From Geosiphon pyriformis (taxonomy: Eukaryota; Glomeromycota; Glomeromycetes; Archaeosporales; Geosiphonaceae), in NCBI GenBank assembly GCA_016748015.1, contig JAAOMT010000690.1, positions 365,790 through 429,789 of the forward strand: a stretch of 64,000 nucleotides of DNA. Reading direction: 5' to 3'. The position numbers and the translations under genes were made by a program. Each line of letters begins with the position of its first letter. Position 1 is the first letter of the stretch. Below the pieces are notes generated by a model. The model searched no databases, was not told where the DNA came from, and saw only the letters and a list, made by a program, of their open reading frames with translations. This document shows, one piece after another, positions 12,807 to 25,634 of this stretch.

Positions 12807-13435
12807 GTTATTATTATTAAAAATAAATTCAGTTTACGTTTAAAATAAATTTAGAGTTATAAAAGTAAAAAAATTTTCGATTATTCGATTATTCGATTTT
12901 TAAAAATTATTATCCAATCTTTACTAAAGTTAAAAACAATAATTAATAATCGTCATAAGAATCACTAAAAAATGAATAATTTCTCTTTTCCTGTTAAAAA
13001 AATAAAAAAGTGATGAATACAATCGTTCCAAATATTGTCTTTTCTCATGTTATGACTTTTAGGTACATTGTATAAAAAATATTTTAATATATACCTTTTT
13101 TAAGTAAGTTATTTAATAAACTTTTTATTTTTATTTTTTAAATTATCATTTTTACATCACCATGACAAATTTCCTATAATGGTATTGTAGGCTCAGCCAC
13201 CGATTAACACATTAACACAACTGTTAATTGAACACAAATTTTGACTTTTAAATTTATTTTCTCTTTATCTCTCTCCGGGGAAATATTCAAAGATGATGAT
13301 CTAAAAATCCAAAAATCTCTATATACATATATATCACAAACAAATAAACAAAGATTGACAGCTAAAAAAAATCTCTTATTTTACAAAGTTTTCAATTTTA
13401 ATTATTTTAACATTTTACTTTAATTTGGGTTTAAA

Positions 13436-13547
<112 letters not shown>

Positions 13548-13559
13548 CTATTTCTATTT

Positions 13560-13894
13560 CTATTTTGTAAAAAGGAGAAATTCATCACATGAATGATGAC
13601 TTTTGATTTCAAAATATGTCGAAAAAAAGTTATCGGACAAACAGGGTGAAAAGATTTCATGATGACAAGGTTCATTTTGATTTGAAAGATTGAATTCATC
13701 AATGAAAAATTCTTTTTGAAATTCTGATGGATTCGAAGTGTAAAAAGTATCAATATATATTGGAGAACGGATTATAGGGGTAGTAGCATCAGTAATAGTA
13801 ATAGGATCAGTAATAGTATCAATAGTAGTAGTAATAGTAGGATTACTAGTAGTAGTAGTAGTAGTAGTAATAGTAGGATCAGTACTAGTAGTAT

Positions 13895-13927
<33 letters not shown>

Positions 13928-14540
13928 AAGTAGTAGGAGTAATAGTAGTAGGAATAATATTAATAGCAGGAGTAGTAGTAGTAGTAGTAGTAGTAGTAGG
14001 AGTAATATCCATACTTTTTTTAATGTAAGGATAAATCCAAGTTTCTTCATATGGTTGTATCTTATCAAAATCGTTGTTCAGAATTTTAAACTCATCCAAA
14101 GATTCTCTCGTTTGTGTGTAATTTCGAATTGAATCGATCAATGGATAAGTTATTATTTCATTTTTAGATGATATATTTTCTTGACTTTCAGTTTCATGAA
14201 TTAAAAGATGATCATGACAAATTTGTTTGTAAAGATTTCTGGCTTCGGTTGCAATTTTTTGATATTCTTTTCGAATATGTTCCGGTTCACGAGACCAACC
14301 TTGTTTTACTATAGTTGAAAGTTTTGGTTGAGTGATAACTGGATGTTTTTTTCCTCTCAATTCTTTACAGATTGCCATTCTATAAGCGATAAAACCATTT
14401 GGAACTCTTGAAGATTTACCGGTGGTTTTAAGATTTTGAATAGATTTTTGTAAAAGATCCATTGGGGTTACGTCCGGAGGAAATCTTGGAGAGAGGTGAG
14501 GCATCATAGTCGATTCGATACAAGGTTTCTTGTCTTTCAT
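13560..14540 (-). CDS. MATA-HMG-type HMG-box protein, intronless
   Basis: Predicted nuclear sequence-specific DNA-binding protein of the MATA_HMG group (fungal mating-type-like HMG boxes). 326 aa in a single exon, ATG at 14538-14540, TAG at 13560-13562. The HMG box spans about residues 45-108, with the family opening RVPNGFIAYRMAICKELRG and the helix-2/3 core VKQGWSREPEHIRKEYQKIA. Residues about 180-250 are a Thr/Ile/Pro low-complexity tract encoded by a long TAG/GTA-type microsatellite. The C-terminus has no known domain. Such genes are abundant in Rhizophagus; a role in mating is not established for most copies. Its closest neighbours are repeats only, and a 109-nt poly(A) tract follows the stop codon. 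Confidence 0.85.
13775..14000. repeat. Coding microsatellite (TAG/GTA type) in the HMG gene
   Basis: An imperfect trinucleotide array that reads as Thr with Ile/Pro interruptions on the sense (minus) strand, so its length varies in steps of one residue without shifting the frame. Confidence 0.9.
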
Positions 14541-14572
14541 TATTTTTTATTTTTTAATAAAGAATTGGTTAA

Positions 14573-14690
14573 TGATGATAATGATAATAATGATTATGAT
14601 GGATTATTATGATGATTATGATGATTATGATGATTATTATGATTATTATGATTATTATGATGATTATGATGATTATGATGATGATGATAT
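14573..14690. repeat. (GATGATTAT)n-like minisatellite
   Basis: Imperfect ATG/ATT trinucleotide mixture directly upstream of the HMG gene, within its presumed 5' UTR or promoter. The plus-strand frame it creates is only poly-Asp/Tyr. Confidence 0.9.
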
Positions 14691-14895
14691 TTTTCGTGAA
14701 ATTTATATGGTTTTGTCAGATCAAAAAAAAAACCCTTTTTTTCTTATAACGTGGTAAAATTTTTTTTAAACTTTACAAACGTAAAAAATTCTCTGAAAAT
14801 TCTTCTCTTTATTATATATTTTTTTTGTTTTAATTTTAATGACTGGTCACAATATTATCTCAATTAGGGTAAAATCATTCAATCAAAAAATAAAT

Positions 14896-14926
14896 ATTTT
14901 ATTTTATTTTATTTTATTTTATTTAA
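14896..14926. repeat. (ATTTT)n pentanucleotide repeat
   Basis: About six ATTTT units. Confidence 0.85.
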
Positions 14927-14975
14927 TCTTTTTATTTGGATAAATGAAATAGTTTCACAATAATAGTAAACCTTA

Positions 14976-15028
14976 AACCAACCAACCCAAACCAACCCAA
15001 ACCAAACCAAACCAATCAACTAACTAAA
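14976..15028. repeat. ACCAAACC / ACTA-type short tandem repeats
   Basis: Imperfect ACCAACCCAA and ACCAA units grading into CTAA units. Confidence 0.75.
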
Positions 15029-15344
15029 CAATCAAATTTCTTTTTTATCTCAATTATAGAAATTGTATATCAAATAAATGCTGTTTTTATTCTCTAAATA
15101 AGAATCAATTTAAGTTTGGTAAGTTCATCTGAGTTCGAGTCGAAATACAAAGAAAAAATTTATATTGATTTGTTATTCAATTTTGGTGATAAACGTATAA
15201 AAGATATGAACATAGAAAGAAACAAGCTTCAAAAAGATCACGACTCGTACAGGGTGAAATCGTAATTTTTAATAATTTTAATATTTGACAAAGTTATTTC
15301 AAGTAAACCCAACTATAAATTAAATGAATCTATTAATTTATTAA

Positions 15345-15368
15345 TTTATTTATTTATTTATTTATTTA
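15345..15368. repeat. (TTTA)n microsatellite
   Basis: About six TTTA units. Confidence 0.85.
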
Positions 15369-15592
15369 CATTTTTATTTGAACGATGAGAGCTATCAATG
15401 ATATTTTAATGCTTACCACTTTAAACTGAGAAAAAATATCCAAAAAAAGTAAATCAGTACACTAGTTTACCTTAATAACAACAACGGTGTAACAACCAAA
15501 AAAAAAGGTAATTTGAAACAGGAGTCAAAAGGTGACACGAAAAAATTACGAAAATCATTTGAACTGCTGCGTTGTCAAAGGTCACGAAAGGA

Positions 15593-15620
15593 CGGAAGGA
15601 CGGAGGGACGGACTGACGAA
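15593..15620. repeat. GGACGGA-type short tandem repeat
   Basis: Four imperfect GGACGGA/GGACGGAC units; unusually GC-rich for this window. Confidence 0.75.
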
Positions 15621-15803
15621 AGGAATTTAAAGGTTTTAAGAACAAAGAAATTGAAAATTATTTACTCGAATATAAAACTAATTTCTTTTTAACTTGACAT
15701 AAGTAAAATGAAAAGTTTTGTTTAACAATTTGATCGAATAATGGTTAAAAAAATTCCAAAACGGAGGTTATTAATTGTATCATTGAATATTTGAATGGGA
15801 TTA

Positions 15804-15817
15804 TTACGCGCGCGTAA
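15804..15817. other. 14-bp CpG-dense palindrome
   Basis: TTACGCGCGCGTAA is a perfect palindrome with four consecutive CpG steps in strongly AT-rich DNA, about 1.26 kb upstream of the MATA-HMG start codon. It could be a regulatory or methylation-protected site; no function is shown. Confidence 0.6.
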
Positions 15818-16233
15818 ATTATACGACATTCCCATTTTTTTCTTTTGTGAATGCAATTGTAAATGACGATAAGTGGTGCCTTATACCCGTACATTACTTT
15901 ATAATTAAAGGTATCAAAGATTTTTTTTTAATGAATCTGTAAAATATTTCGAATTTTTTAAAAAATTGTATCATGAATCATTCGAGAAAATTAATATTCT
16001 TCAATTAATTACGAAATTTGTTTGGATTTAGATTGTAGTCAATTAAACTTCATTTACTCATAATACGAATAGGAGAGTTTTCTCCTTATCTGCAATTGAA
16101 ATTTTTTTTTTTTTTTCCGAAATTAAAATTTTGTTTACCAAATTAAGAAACTTTTTAATTTAGAATACGTATTCAAAAAAACTTTTTTTAATTCTAAAAT
16201 AAAATATTGAAAAGAGAAACTCTCTTTTTAAAA

Positions 16234-16255
16234 AATATATATATATATATATATT
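16234..16255. repeat. (AT)n microsatellite
   Basis: About eleven AT units. Confidence 0.85.
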
Positions 16256-16719
16256 TTTGATCAATTCCTAATGTAAAAATAATTTTATGCATCTACTTTT
16301 CTATTTTTCAAATTGAAATTTGATTTCTATTGTAGTTCTCACAAATTGAAAATTTATTAAAAAATATCATTTTTTTTTATTGTAGTTTCTCAAAAATTGA
16401 AAATTTATTAAAAATATCATTTTTTCTATTGTGATCCTTAAATGTGAAAAAAAGTCAAAATGTAAACAAATCATTGAAAGTGGCTTCGTGAACAAATCGA
16501 AAGGCTTTTGATTCAGAAACTAAAATTTGATAAAATTAAGAAAACCCGTGTCTAAAATTGTGCTTAAAGAGGTATACATGTTCAGTCATTATTTAAATAA
16601 TAAAAGTGACTAGTTACAGTCTAAAAGTTTGAAATTTAAATCTTTTTATAAAGAAATAAAATTAAGCAAGTTCAAAGTCCTGCAAGGTTTTTTGAAGATA
16701 CTTGTTCTTTACTTTAATT

Positions 16720-16762
16720 TCTTTTTCTTTTTCTTTTTCTTTTTCTTTTTCTTTTTCTTTTC
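16720..16762. repeat. (CTTTTT)n hexanucleotide repeat
   Basis: About seven CTTTTT units. Confidence 0.9.
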
Positions 16763-16898
16763 TATTTAAACCCCCAACTATATTTCCGGATAAAATATTT
16801 ATTTAGGCAAAAACATTTTTTTTTCAAGATATTAGCCTTATTGGGAATATTTCGTAGAACTTCGAAAATAAGATATTTAAAAATAACTCGCTCAATGC

Positions 16899-16899
<1 letters not shown>

Positions 16900-16971
<72 letters not shown>
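16900..16971. repeat. (ATT)24 microsatellite
   Basis: Twenty-four uninterrupted TTA/ATT units. They create spurious poly-Leu and poly-Asn frames. Confidence 0.95.
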
Positions 16972-16973
<2 letters not shown>

Positions 16974-17226
16974 AAAAAGAACTTTTTCTAATTAATTTTA
17001 ATATTGTCTGTGTGAGACCCATTATGGATGGGGTGATTCGTTTTATTAATTTATTTATCCATGACTCATTCTCAAACCCAAATAGTTTAGCTTTTGCGGC
17101 TTTGTGCGATCGATAGGAATTGTCGATCTGGATCTAACCAAAGTTACACCATAATGACGATATTAAATTCATCATTGGTTATTTAGGAAAGGACCTTAAT
17201 AATAATACATATATAATTCTTCACAA

Positions 17227-17227
17227 G

Positions 17228-17283
<56 letters not shown>

Positions 17284-17289
17284 CAACCA
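17227..17289. repeat. (CTAA)n tetranucleotide repeat
   Basis: About fifteen perfect CTAA units followed by two CCAA units. Confidence 0.95.
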
Positions 17290-17758
17290 ACATAATTCAG
17301 AGTTAATAACAAACATGACTTTTGACTGGGTGAATAAAATCCCCACTTGACCACTTTTAATAATTTAGAAAAATACCACTGCAATTTCCGATTTTTAATT
17401 GCTTTCCTAATTTTGGATCACTTCAATCACATAAAAAAATCAAAAAAAAAACTGAGCAGGCGTGTCGTGTGTTGTTTCATGGAGCACAATCTTTTTTTCA
17501 TCCCTTAAAAATTATAATAAAGTTTTGTAACTTACGTGCAGATAGATAGGTTCTTTTCCATATAAAATTCTATTAAATAATCAATCTATTTTAAAATTTA
17601 AAAAAAAAAGGTTCAAAAATTTGCCAAACAAGAATTATACTGATTTTATTATACTACTTTGAAAATTTTAAAAGAATCTAGAAGTTTTATACAATAAAAT
17701 TTGACTAAAGATTCCGAGCGAAAATAACCACTGTATCACCTTTCTAAGAGAAATTCAG

Positions 17759-17763
<5 letters not shown>

Positions 17764-17795
<32 letters not shown>
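17764..17795. repeat. (AT)n microsatellite
   Basis: About sixteen AT units. Confidence 0.9.
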
Positions 17796-17798
<3 letters not shown>

Positions 17799-18794
17799 CA
17801 ATAAACATACCAAAAAAGTGTGTTAAATAAGTTTGAAATCAAAAGTATACTTTAATAATGCTTTAATGGAAAAATTTTTCCTTAGTTCAACGTGAAAACA
17901 TGAATATATTTGACAAATTGATTTATGAAATATACACAGTTGATTTAAAAGATGAATGTAACAGAAATTTCTCAACAAAAGAATTTTCTTCCATCAAGAA
18001 AAGGGAAATCTTTAATGTTTTTTTTTTTTTAGAAAAAGCTGTATCCCAAAACTTCTTTAATTAGAAATCACGGGTCAATTATCAAAGATTCGTAAATGAG
18101 TTTAAAAAAGAAAATATTATCAAAAACCTTATAATTAAAAATTAGATGATCAATTTATTAAGAATCAAATTATAATTTATTTATTTTTGAATTATAGAAT
18201 TTTGTAATGAACTTGTTTTTAGTTTTTTCTTTCTATTCTCTAAAATTTTTTAAATTTAATTAAAGGTTTATATGCTAAAAAGGAAATTGATATTATTAAA
18301 TCTATAATAAAAAATTCTAAAAATAAGTCAACCATATTTTTAATTTGTTTTGAATAATCGTAAAAACTTGCAAAATATCTTGCTGATTATTTTTTTGAAA
18401 ATGGAAATTGAAATTAACAAAAAAAGTCTCATTTCTTGATATATATTTTTAATTGCTGCAAAACTGTAAACCAAAAAAAAATAAATTTTAATCAAGAAAA
18501 AATTTGATTTTGTTTCCCTATATCCATTTTAATAAAAATAACAAAATAAGGTAAATCAATTATGAAAATAAAATTTTAAAAAATAGTATTATTATTATTA
18601 TTAAACTAAATTCAAAAAGTATAAAGAAATTATTTTTTTTACTTTTATTTTTTATTGTTTTCACGTTTCTATTTTGGTTTGAATATAAAAAAAAAATTGG
18701 AAAAGTATCAAATATTTGCATGAAATTTTTGAAATTTTTTTTTTGAAATTTATGCTTTCTTTTCTCTAAGAAAATTTTATCCTAGCACAACTTA

Positions 18795-19815
18795 TCCTCG
18801 TTGCATTCGGTGAAAAATTTTTGATATTTGCTGAAAATGATAAAATCTATCTTTTTATAACTTGAAAATAGTTTTATCGAGATCCCGCTTGTCGTTCGGA
18901 AAAGGGGAAGATTTACTTCAAAAATTTCAATTGTCAGATAGAATAAGAAATTTGAAACAAAACTACATTGTATGTATGTATGTATGTATGCAATCTTGGT
19001 TGATTTTCACTCCGGTTAGTTTCATTGTATTCCTTTGACTTTTACACTTGTTTAAGGTGAAAAAAAAAAACTCGATATATTTAACATTAATAAAAATTAT
19101 ATTAAATTAAAAAAAAAAAACGTTTCTTTCATATTGAAAATTTTTTCTTTTTAAAAAAAAAATCTTTTTATTAAACAAGAAATTCAAATGAAAATAAACC
19201 TTTTCAGTAGTTTTAATTAGCGACATTTTTAATTCGCTAAAGACTAAGTTAGCAATTAAATTTGGAAACTGGGTAGTTTTTCAAGTAAATTTAAACTTTC
19301 TTTAATCAATCCATTTTTTTGGACACAAATTTGACCCATAAAATATATCCTTGAACGAAAATTTATTACAAAGGTAAGTTTTCAAATGGTTCTTCATTGC
19401 CAGAATATCTTGTCAACTATTACGAATCGAAATTAATAAATTTCACTTTTGGTAGCGCTCAGTTTGCCAGTCAGAATTATATTCCAAATTTTATGCCAAA
19501 AGGAATTTAATCATTTAATTGAATGCTAATTCAAGATACTTTTTTACGTAAAAATTAATTATTTTAGAATTAAACCATTTGTAAAGTTTGCTATGTTTTT
19601 AGACACAAAGAAAATTTGATAAGAATAAAGTTATCATTCCAAAAATATAAAAGAACTTTCAGAAAGACTATAGTCTTTGTAAATTATAATTTTCTTTTGA
19701 AACCATTTTGTGTTTTTGAAATTAGTTTTTAGTTTTCCCAAAATTCTTCTTTTTTCATTTGACTCATTTGGTGGTGAAACGACTATTTGCAAACTGATCT
19801 TAAAGGCAACCCAGT
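18795..19815 (-). repeat. Dispersed repeat family 1, inverted copy
   Basis: Reverse-oriented partner of 6945-7860. Collinear blocks include the SLQIVVSPPNESNEK frame near 19740-19800, TAGCGCTCAGTTTGCCAGTC near 19453, and the region 18840-18960. It contains a short (TATG)n run at 18969-18990. Boundaries are approximate. Confidence 0.7.
18969..18990. repeat. (TATG)n microsatellite
   Basis: Five TATG units inside repeat 1; the matching site in the direct copy has no such expansion. Confidence 0.85.
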
Positions 19816-20050
19816 TGTTATACTTAAACATAAAACTATATTTCTGACAAGATGGTTTAAATTTTATAAGATAAAAATTTTATGTTCATGAAATGTTACA
19901 AATATTAAAAAGCAATAACTTGTTTTTGTTTAACTTAAAAATATGAATTTTTGAATTACCTATAAGCTAAATTCTCAAAATAAAATCAAAAAACTTTGTT
20001 AATAATTTATTATCATTTAAAGTTTATTTTTTATGAAATTGAAATATTTA

Positions 20051-20051
20051 C

Positions 20052-20111
<60 letters not shown>
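20051..20111. repeat. (AAT)n microsatellite
   Basis: About twenty AAT units. Confidence 0.95.
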
Positions 20112-20112
<1 letters not shown>

Positions 20113-20489
20113 TATTAATTAATTTCATTTTTATTAATTTTTTAATTTTTTAATATATTAAAAAACAATTAAAAACATACATATTTCTAAATATTGTTTT
20201 AATTGATTGATGAAAAATTCGAAACCTGTCATTTTTTTAAATCTGAAAAATTAGATATTTCTATTCCAAGAAAAATGGTGTAATCAACGATAAATTTTGA
20301 ACTTCAGTCATTAGCTAACTTTCACGTATAATTTTTATAATTAACCTAAAAATGTTATTTTCCATATTTTCCCATGGAATTTGAAGTCATTCATTACTTA
20401 AAAGTATCTTTTTTTTATAAAATCCAGAAAAACTTTCCTATAAACCCCCTTGAAACTCCTTATCTTTGATTTTCCAGCAGTACTCCCTC

Positions 20490-21997
20490 CTAACTCGCAT
20501 CCGCTGTCAAACTTTGCAATTCATTCAAATTCTCTAAATTTGTATGACGTCTTTCTTGTTCAAGATATCGTTCCCGTGTCGGTTTCAGCCTATCCAAATA
20601 ATATGTCTCGATATAATAGTCTTCTAAAAGTGTTTCTAATATTTGTACTCGTGCTTCAAGCGTAGCGCCAGCTGGTCTATCAGCTATTGATTCACCAAAT
20701 GGAATTCCAGCCGCAGAAATGTATCGCCTAGCTAGATGCTCTTTGAAACTTCGACGAAAAAACCAGCACCTAAATATGTATTTTTGTGCAATTCCCCTGA
20801 ATAGCGAATTGATTTAATCAAATTATATATATATACATTATGTATAGAAAGTCAGGATGGAAACTTACCATGGTGCAAACTTCGAAGAACCAAATAGCAA
20901 GACGAATATGCCTGCTGTAGCACTATAAAAGCCTCCAAGGGTTGAAATCGAGCTCAGGACTAAAAAAGTAAAGAATATAAAAATTTTTGTCCAAAATTTT
21001 ACAATGACTCTGAAATGATTCATTCCCATAATCTTAAACCTTTGACTCACCATCACCTTCATACTTTTCAACCTGATATCTCACATAATGAGTTTTTGGC
21101 CGCAAAAATAAAATCACTTTGCTTCGATCTGAGTATGGCATTCTTCTCTCATCCGTCAAAAGTTCCAGCCAAGTTTTGTCAGCCCTAACCCCCAGTTGTC
21201 CTTGTAAATGTGAACTGTAATAAGTTTTATGAATAATCGCCGAATATTCCAAATCCACCCATTCACCAGGCAAAAATTTTAATAAATTATGCTGAATATC
21301 AAATGGTGATGTAAAAATCTCAAATGGCTGTGAAATGTTATGCATTACAAAAATGTTTTCCCTATCGATATAAAAGGAGTCTAGTATCAGTTCGTAGAAA
21401 TTATCAGTTGAGCTCGTGGAATCCTGATCTTTTGAGGTAGAATTCGAGGAATTTTGAAATGAAGAAATGGAAAAGACAATGTAATCCTTTGGAGTCATCA
21501 TTGGACTGGTCATATTTGGTTTATTGAGCAATGTGTCATTAAATGGTGGAATGAATTTCCAACATGAATTTTTACGTTCAAAATATTGTGATGAGCAGGT
21601 TTTATCATTTGCCTCATTACCAAGTGTATCAAATTCGTATTTTGTGCAAGTGATATTGAATTCTGTAGAACTTTGTTGAATTTGGTCATTTATTATTTGT
21701 TTTCGACATATTTTGAAACCTGGGTATAAATTTGAATAAATCTTGTGTCAAGATTTTCGCCAAGTTTGAGTGTTGGTCAAGCATTCAAAAATCAAACATA
21801 CCTGGATAGTTCACCGGACCAAAAGTCTCACTATTCACAACATTTGGAATATATAATGATTCCCCAAAACCAGACAGAACAGCCCATGCGAAGCTAACAA
21901 ACCCCAGAGAAAACGTTGCGGCACATAAAGCTCTTATAACTTTGAACCAGAAAGGTTCTGTTGATTTTGTGTTGCCAATGGAGTCCCAAAGAAACAT
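20490..21997 (-). CDS. Conserved-looking membrane protein of unknown function
   Basis: I do not recognise the family. Four exons on the minus strand: 21997-21802, 21719-21051, 20959-20869, 20769-20490; all introns are GT-AG and phases agree (1236 nt, 411 aa). A first hydrophobic segment at about residues 21-43 (CAATFSLGFVSFAWAVLSGF core) is followed by a large hydrophilic domain of about 240 residues with several Cys and Asn-x-Ser/Thr sites, which would be lumenal or extracellular if the first segment is a signal anchor. A second membrane segment lies at about 289-312, then WCWFFRR and a cytosolic charged tail, probably helical (LEARVQILETLLEDYYIE). The topology suggests a plasma-membrane or secretory-pathway protein with two spans. 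No catalytic motif was seen. Confidence 0.75.
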
Positions 21998-21999
21998 GT

Positions 22000-23210
22000 T
22001 GTATTTTCAGGGATGGTTTCCAATAGGATCAATTACAAATATTGTCCATAATTCGATAAATAGAAGATGACTATCCATAACTGGAATTTTGTAATACCTT
22101 GATAAACTCGTGATTTTCTATTATCTTTAGCCAGCCACCATAGAATAACAAAAAAAATTTGATTAGATGATAACGGAACAATGATATGAATTAAAAAATT
22201 AATTAAAGTTTTTACTATAGGTCTTTTTGAAAGTATAAAATTACAAACACCCTTTTGTGAATTGTAAGCGTTAAAACTGAAAGGATTGAATTAAACAAAA
22301 ATATTTTGGTTCTAAGATTCCTATTCATTAACTTTCAAATTATGCAATTTTGTTCACTAATTTCTGATTAATAAGTAACAGATCCTATTTATTCAAAAGT
22401 CTAATCAAAAGGAAAATATTTTTGATGAAAATTATTTTAAATATTATGTGTATTTGGCATTGGAATTACTTTTATATACAATTTTACTTGAATAATTAAC
22501 AAAAAAAACCGGTCAGACTCATCTGTGATTAGAAAATATTGCTTTTTAACCATTTTTCTTTTGCTGCAATTTTGAAATAGTCTATTCTCAATTAAGCCAA
22601 AAATCAAAATTTGAACCATATTTTTCATAAGAATGAAATTAGTGTCATGAATCCTTCTAGGATCTAAATTTGTTTTTTTTATTCAATTTTTTTTTACTAA
22701 AATGATTTCAATAACAAAAATAAAAACATTTTATTTTATAGTTGTAAAAAAAAGAATAAGAGTTTGTGAATCGATTTTGATTGGTAATTAAAAATAAAAA
22801 ATAAAAAATATACACTATTACTTTTGTTTAAGATAGATAAAATTGCAACTAATAGATTTTTAAAACAACTAACAACAGGATATGTTAAATATTACCACTT
22901 AAATTTTTTGAAATAAAAAAATTAAATTGATAATATCTGCATATAAAAATTTTTGTACATTAATAAAATAGTACATTTTTATAATATCATAGATTTAAAA
23001 TATATTATAAATGTCAAGAGCTAAACTTTGATTTACTTAGAAATACTTAACAATAGTATTGTAAAAAAAGCCACCAAAGCTGTAAATTACTATTATTTTT
23101 ATATTTTGAATAATTTTTTATACAATAACAACTATTTCTAGAAAGAAAATCTCAAAATTTCAATAATACATGAGATTTAAATAACTAAATTAAACTTTTA
23201 CAAATATTAA
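22000..23210. other. Intergenic, AT-rich
   Basis: Presumed promoter of the membrane protein gene at its left end; otherwise no feature that I can support. Confidence 0.55.
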
Positions 23211-23213
23211 TAT

Positions 23214-24560
23214 TTTATTTATTATAGATTTAACATATGCTGAATGGATCTCTAAAGAACTTGGAAAATACTAATATGAGGACTAGTGCTGTGGTTTTTT
23301 TTGAGAACATAAATTTGGATTTAGGTGTTGGGGTATTTGGTTTGATGTTTTCTACTTTGGCAGAGTTGTAAGCTATTGTATTGGCTCTTGAGTGTGTTCC
23401 TTCTTATTGCTTGGTTTACCTATTTACAAACAGTCAAACTGTCTTGAATGTGTGCAAATTGGAATTGAGTTTAGTGTGTTTGGATTTTTATAACCAATTT
23501 TGGATTAAACATTGACACATCATAGATATTATTTATGGCAGAAATTTAGATATTAGCTGACACAAAATAAAAAATCATTTGAATGTTTTGGATAATATAC
23601 ATGCTAATGCTTTTATTGATGCTATATCTCACTCTAACTGGTACCTTTTTTTTTAAGTAAAAGAATTTTATGTTAAAATTGAAAGTAGTATTATTTTTGG
23701 TAATTTTAAACATTTTATTTGTGGAGTCTTTTGGTCTGTTGATTGAGTATATTGGGAAGTTGGTTTTAATTTTAGAGTTCTAACAAATAATTTGCTTTTA
23801 GATATTAATTGGCTTAATACATTTATAATATGACATCTCGACTTGCACATAACTGTTGGCTTTACTAGTAGATTTATTGTTAATATTCACACATATTTTA
23901 TAAAGATTTTACACTACTAGTTGTTTGTAACTATTTAGAAGTGTTTGTATAACAAGTATTATTTCAGTGTATTATGTTTTTATTGTGATAATATTAAGGT
24001 CTTGAATCATGTTTTTTCTTGTGTAATTGACAATTCTGTTTGCTGTTAATTATTAAACACCTATGTGGATGCTTAAAGGGTGCTTTTTAGTCTTTTTTGT
24101 TTCTTTTTATGTGTATTTTAGTTGATATTCTTCTGTGCTTTGAATATCACAGTATGTACAGTTTTTTCCAAAGACTTTGTCTTTAATGATTGGTTTTATA
24201 AAACTGTTCTTGTCTTTGAGTGCTCCAAAATTACAAGTCAAAAGATTGTAAACTTTGTGCATAATTTTTGATTTGCTTTTAGAAATAAAGTTTAGATGAT
24301 TTGTGCTAAACATTATGTCTTTATAGAAAAAAATAAACTAATACCACATGATAATTTAGTCTTGATTTTAGTTTTTGGGCTGTTTTCAGTATTTTTTGCT
24401 AGTGTGGTTAAATTATTTGGTATTGTTGAGACATTTGGAATTAGTTTTAGACTGCATAAGTTTTGCTTATTTTTTTCAGATATTGGAGACATGGTCTCTA
24501 TTTTTATAGATGTTTAGTGTTGTTTTGATTGGTTTAAATAGCTGGTTACATGTAAAAAAA
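23214..24560 (+). mobile_element. Degraded LINE fragment: RNase H and zinc-knuckle remnants
   Basis: Translation across 23357-23650 gives an RNase H-like series (AEL-stop-AIVLALECVP, LFTNSQTVLNV, then HLNVLDNIHANAFIDA) broken by stops. About 23942-24030 gives LYNKYYFSVLCFYCDN followed by NHVFSC, the C-x2-C...H-x4-C motif found after RNase H in many non-LTR elements. The same motif occurs in the opposite orientation at 44.8-45.0 kb. Stops and frameshifts throughout show it is dead. The 5' part (endonuclease and reverse transcriptase) is not recognisable here. Confidence 0.7.
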
Positions 24561-25630
24561 CATAATTCACACCTAATTTAGATTATTTATATAATATATT
24601 GTACTAGACAGTATATAGATTTTATTCATAAAACAAATAAAAAAAACAAAAACATATGCCTAATGAAAATTAAAAACCAAAGATTTAATATCTAACAAAT
24701 TGTGAATTAAATATAAAAAATCAGTTAGTTAGAAAAATGTGTCAGTTTTGTTATTATTACTAAAACTTTGTAATTATGTATTTTAGTATATAATAAAACA
24801 TTTATTTCTTTTTTAAACACTTATTATATAATATTGAGCTATTTTATGTAATGTGTTTTATAATTGGTGCTAATTAATTAATATTATATATATATATACA
24901 TATATTAATTATTAATGTAACTTTTCGCACTTTTTTTTCTTATAAAAGTATATTTTTTGTTTTAAACATATTTATACAAAATAAAAAATAATTATTATTA
25001 TTTAAAATTGTAAAATTTTGCAATTATAAATGTTTTATAAATTTCTATATGCTAAATCTACACATAATATTACTCTATTATAATGTGATCTAATTTGTTT
25101 TATGTATTAAAAACACTAATTTTATTATAAAAATTCTTTATGTATCTTTATACAATAATATATCCTGTTTTTATTTTGCTTTTTTTAGACTTGTGTATCT
25201 TTTTTAATAAGTAAAGTATTAAAACCAGATAAATTGGAATTAAAACAATTTAAATCCGAGGTATTGCTATTATTATTATTATAATTATTACTTTTTTCTC
25301 TATACTTTAATTTAAAATGTTTATTTAACTTAATATTAGACTTAAATTTAGGTAATCTACACTTATATCTTGCCTTTTTATCTTTTAGCTCAAACCTAAT
25401 TATAATTAATTTGAAATAAATATGATTTATATGATATTTTAATTCATTAATTATAATAAGAGTATTTTTATATAGTTTAATATTGGTTAATCACTTTTTG
25501 TTACTTTTTATTTTTGAATAATATATATATAGCTGAAAAAAAATCTTTATTTATCTTTGTTTAATCAATAAAGCTAAACAAAAAAATAATTAATAATTAA
25601 TTTCTTATTTTTTATTACTAAATGTAATTA
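24561..25630. other. AT-rich DNA without recognisable features
   Basis: Probably further decayed transposon sequence; stops in every frame. Confidence 0.5.
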
Positions 25631-25634
25631 TTTG

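Larger units (their letters stand above)
9750..13430. other. Intergenic AT-rich region with microsatellites
   Basis: Many simple repeats (listed separately), a palindrome at 12456-12517, and one unassigned small frame at 10218-10484. No recognised gene. Confidence 0.6.
14541..20489. other. Intergenic region with repeats
   Basis: Apart from the repeats listed separately (several microsatellites, one CpG palindrome, inverted copy of repeat 1), I see no gene. The two Leu-rich and Asn-rich frames at 16762-17116 come entirely from the (ATT)24 run. Confidence 0.6.

Noticed and set aside
13772-14068. Minus-strand poly-Leu frame
   Set aside because: Alternative frame of the HMG gene's coding microsatellite.
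14530-14757. Plus-strand Asp/Tyr-rich frame
   Set aside because: Translation of the GAT/ATT repeat; no other content.
16762-17116. Poly-Asn and poly-Leu frames on opposite strands
   Set aside because: Both are produced by the (ATT)24 microsatellite.
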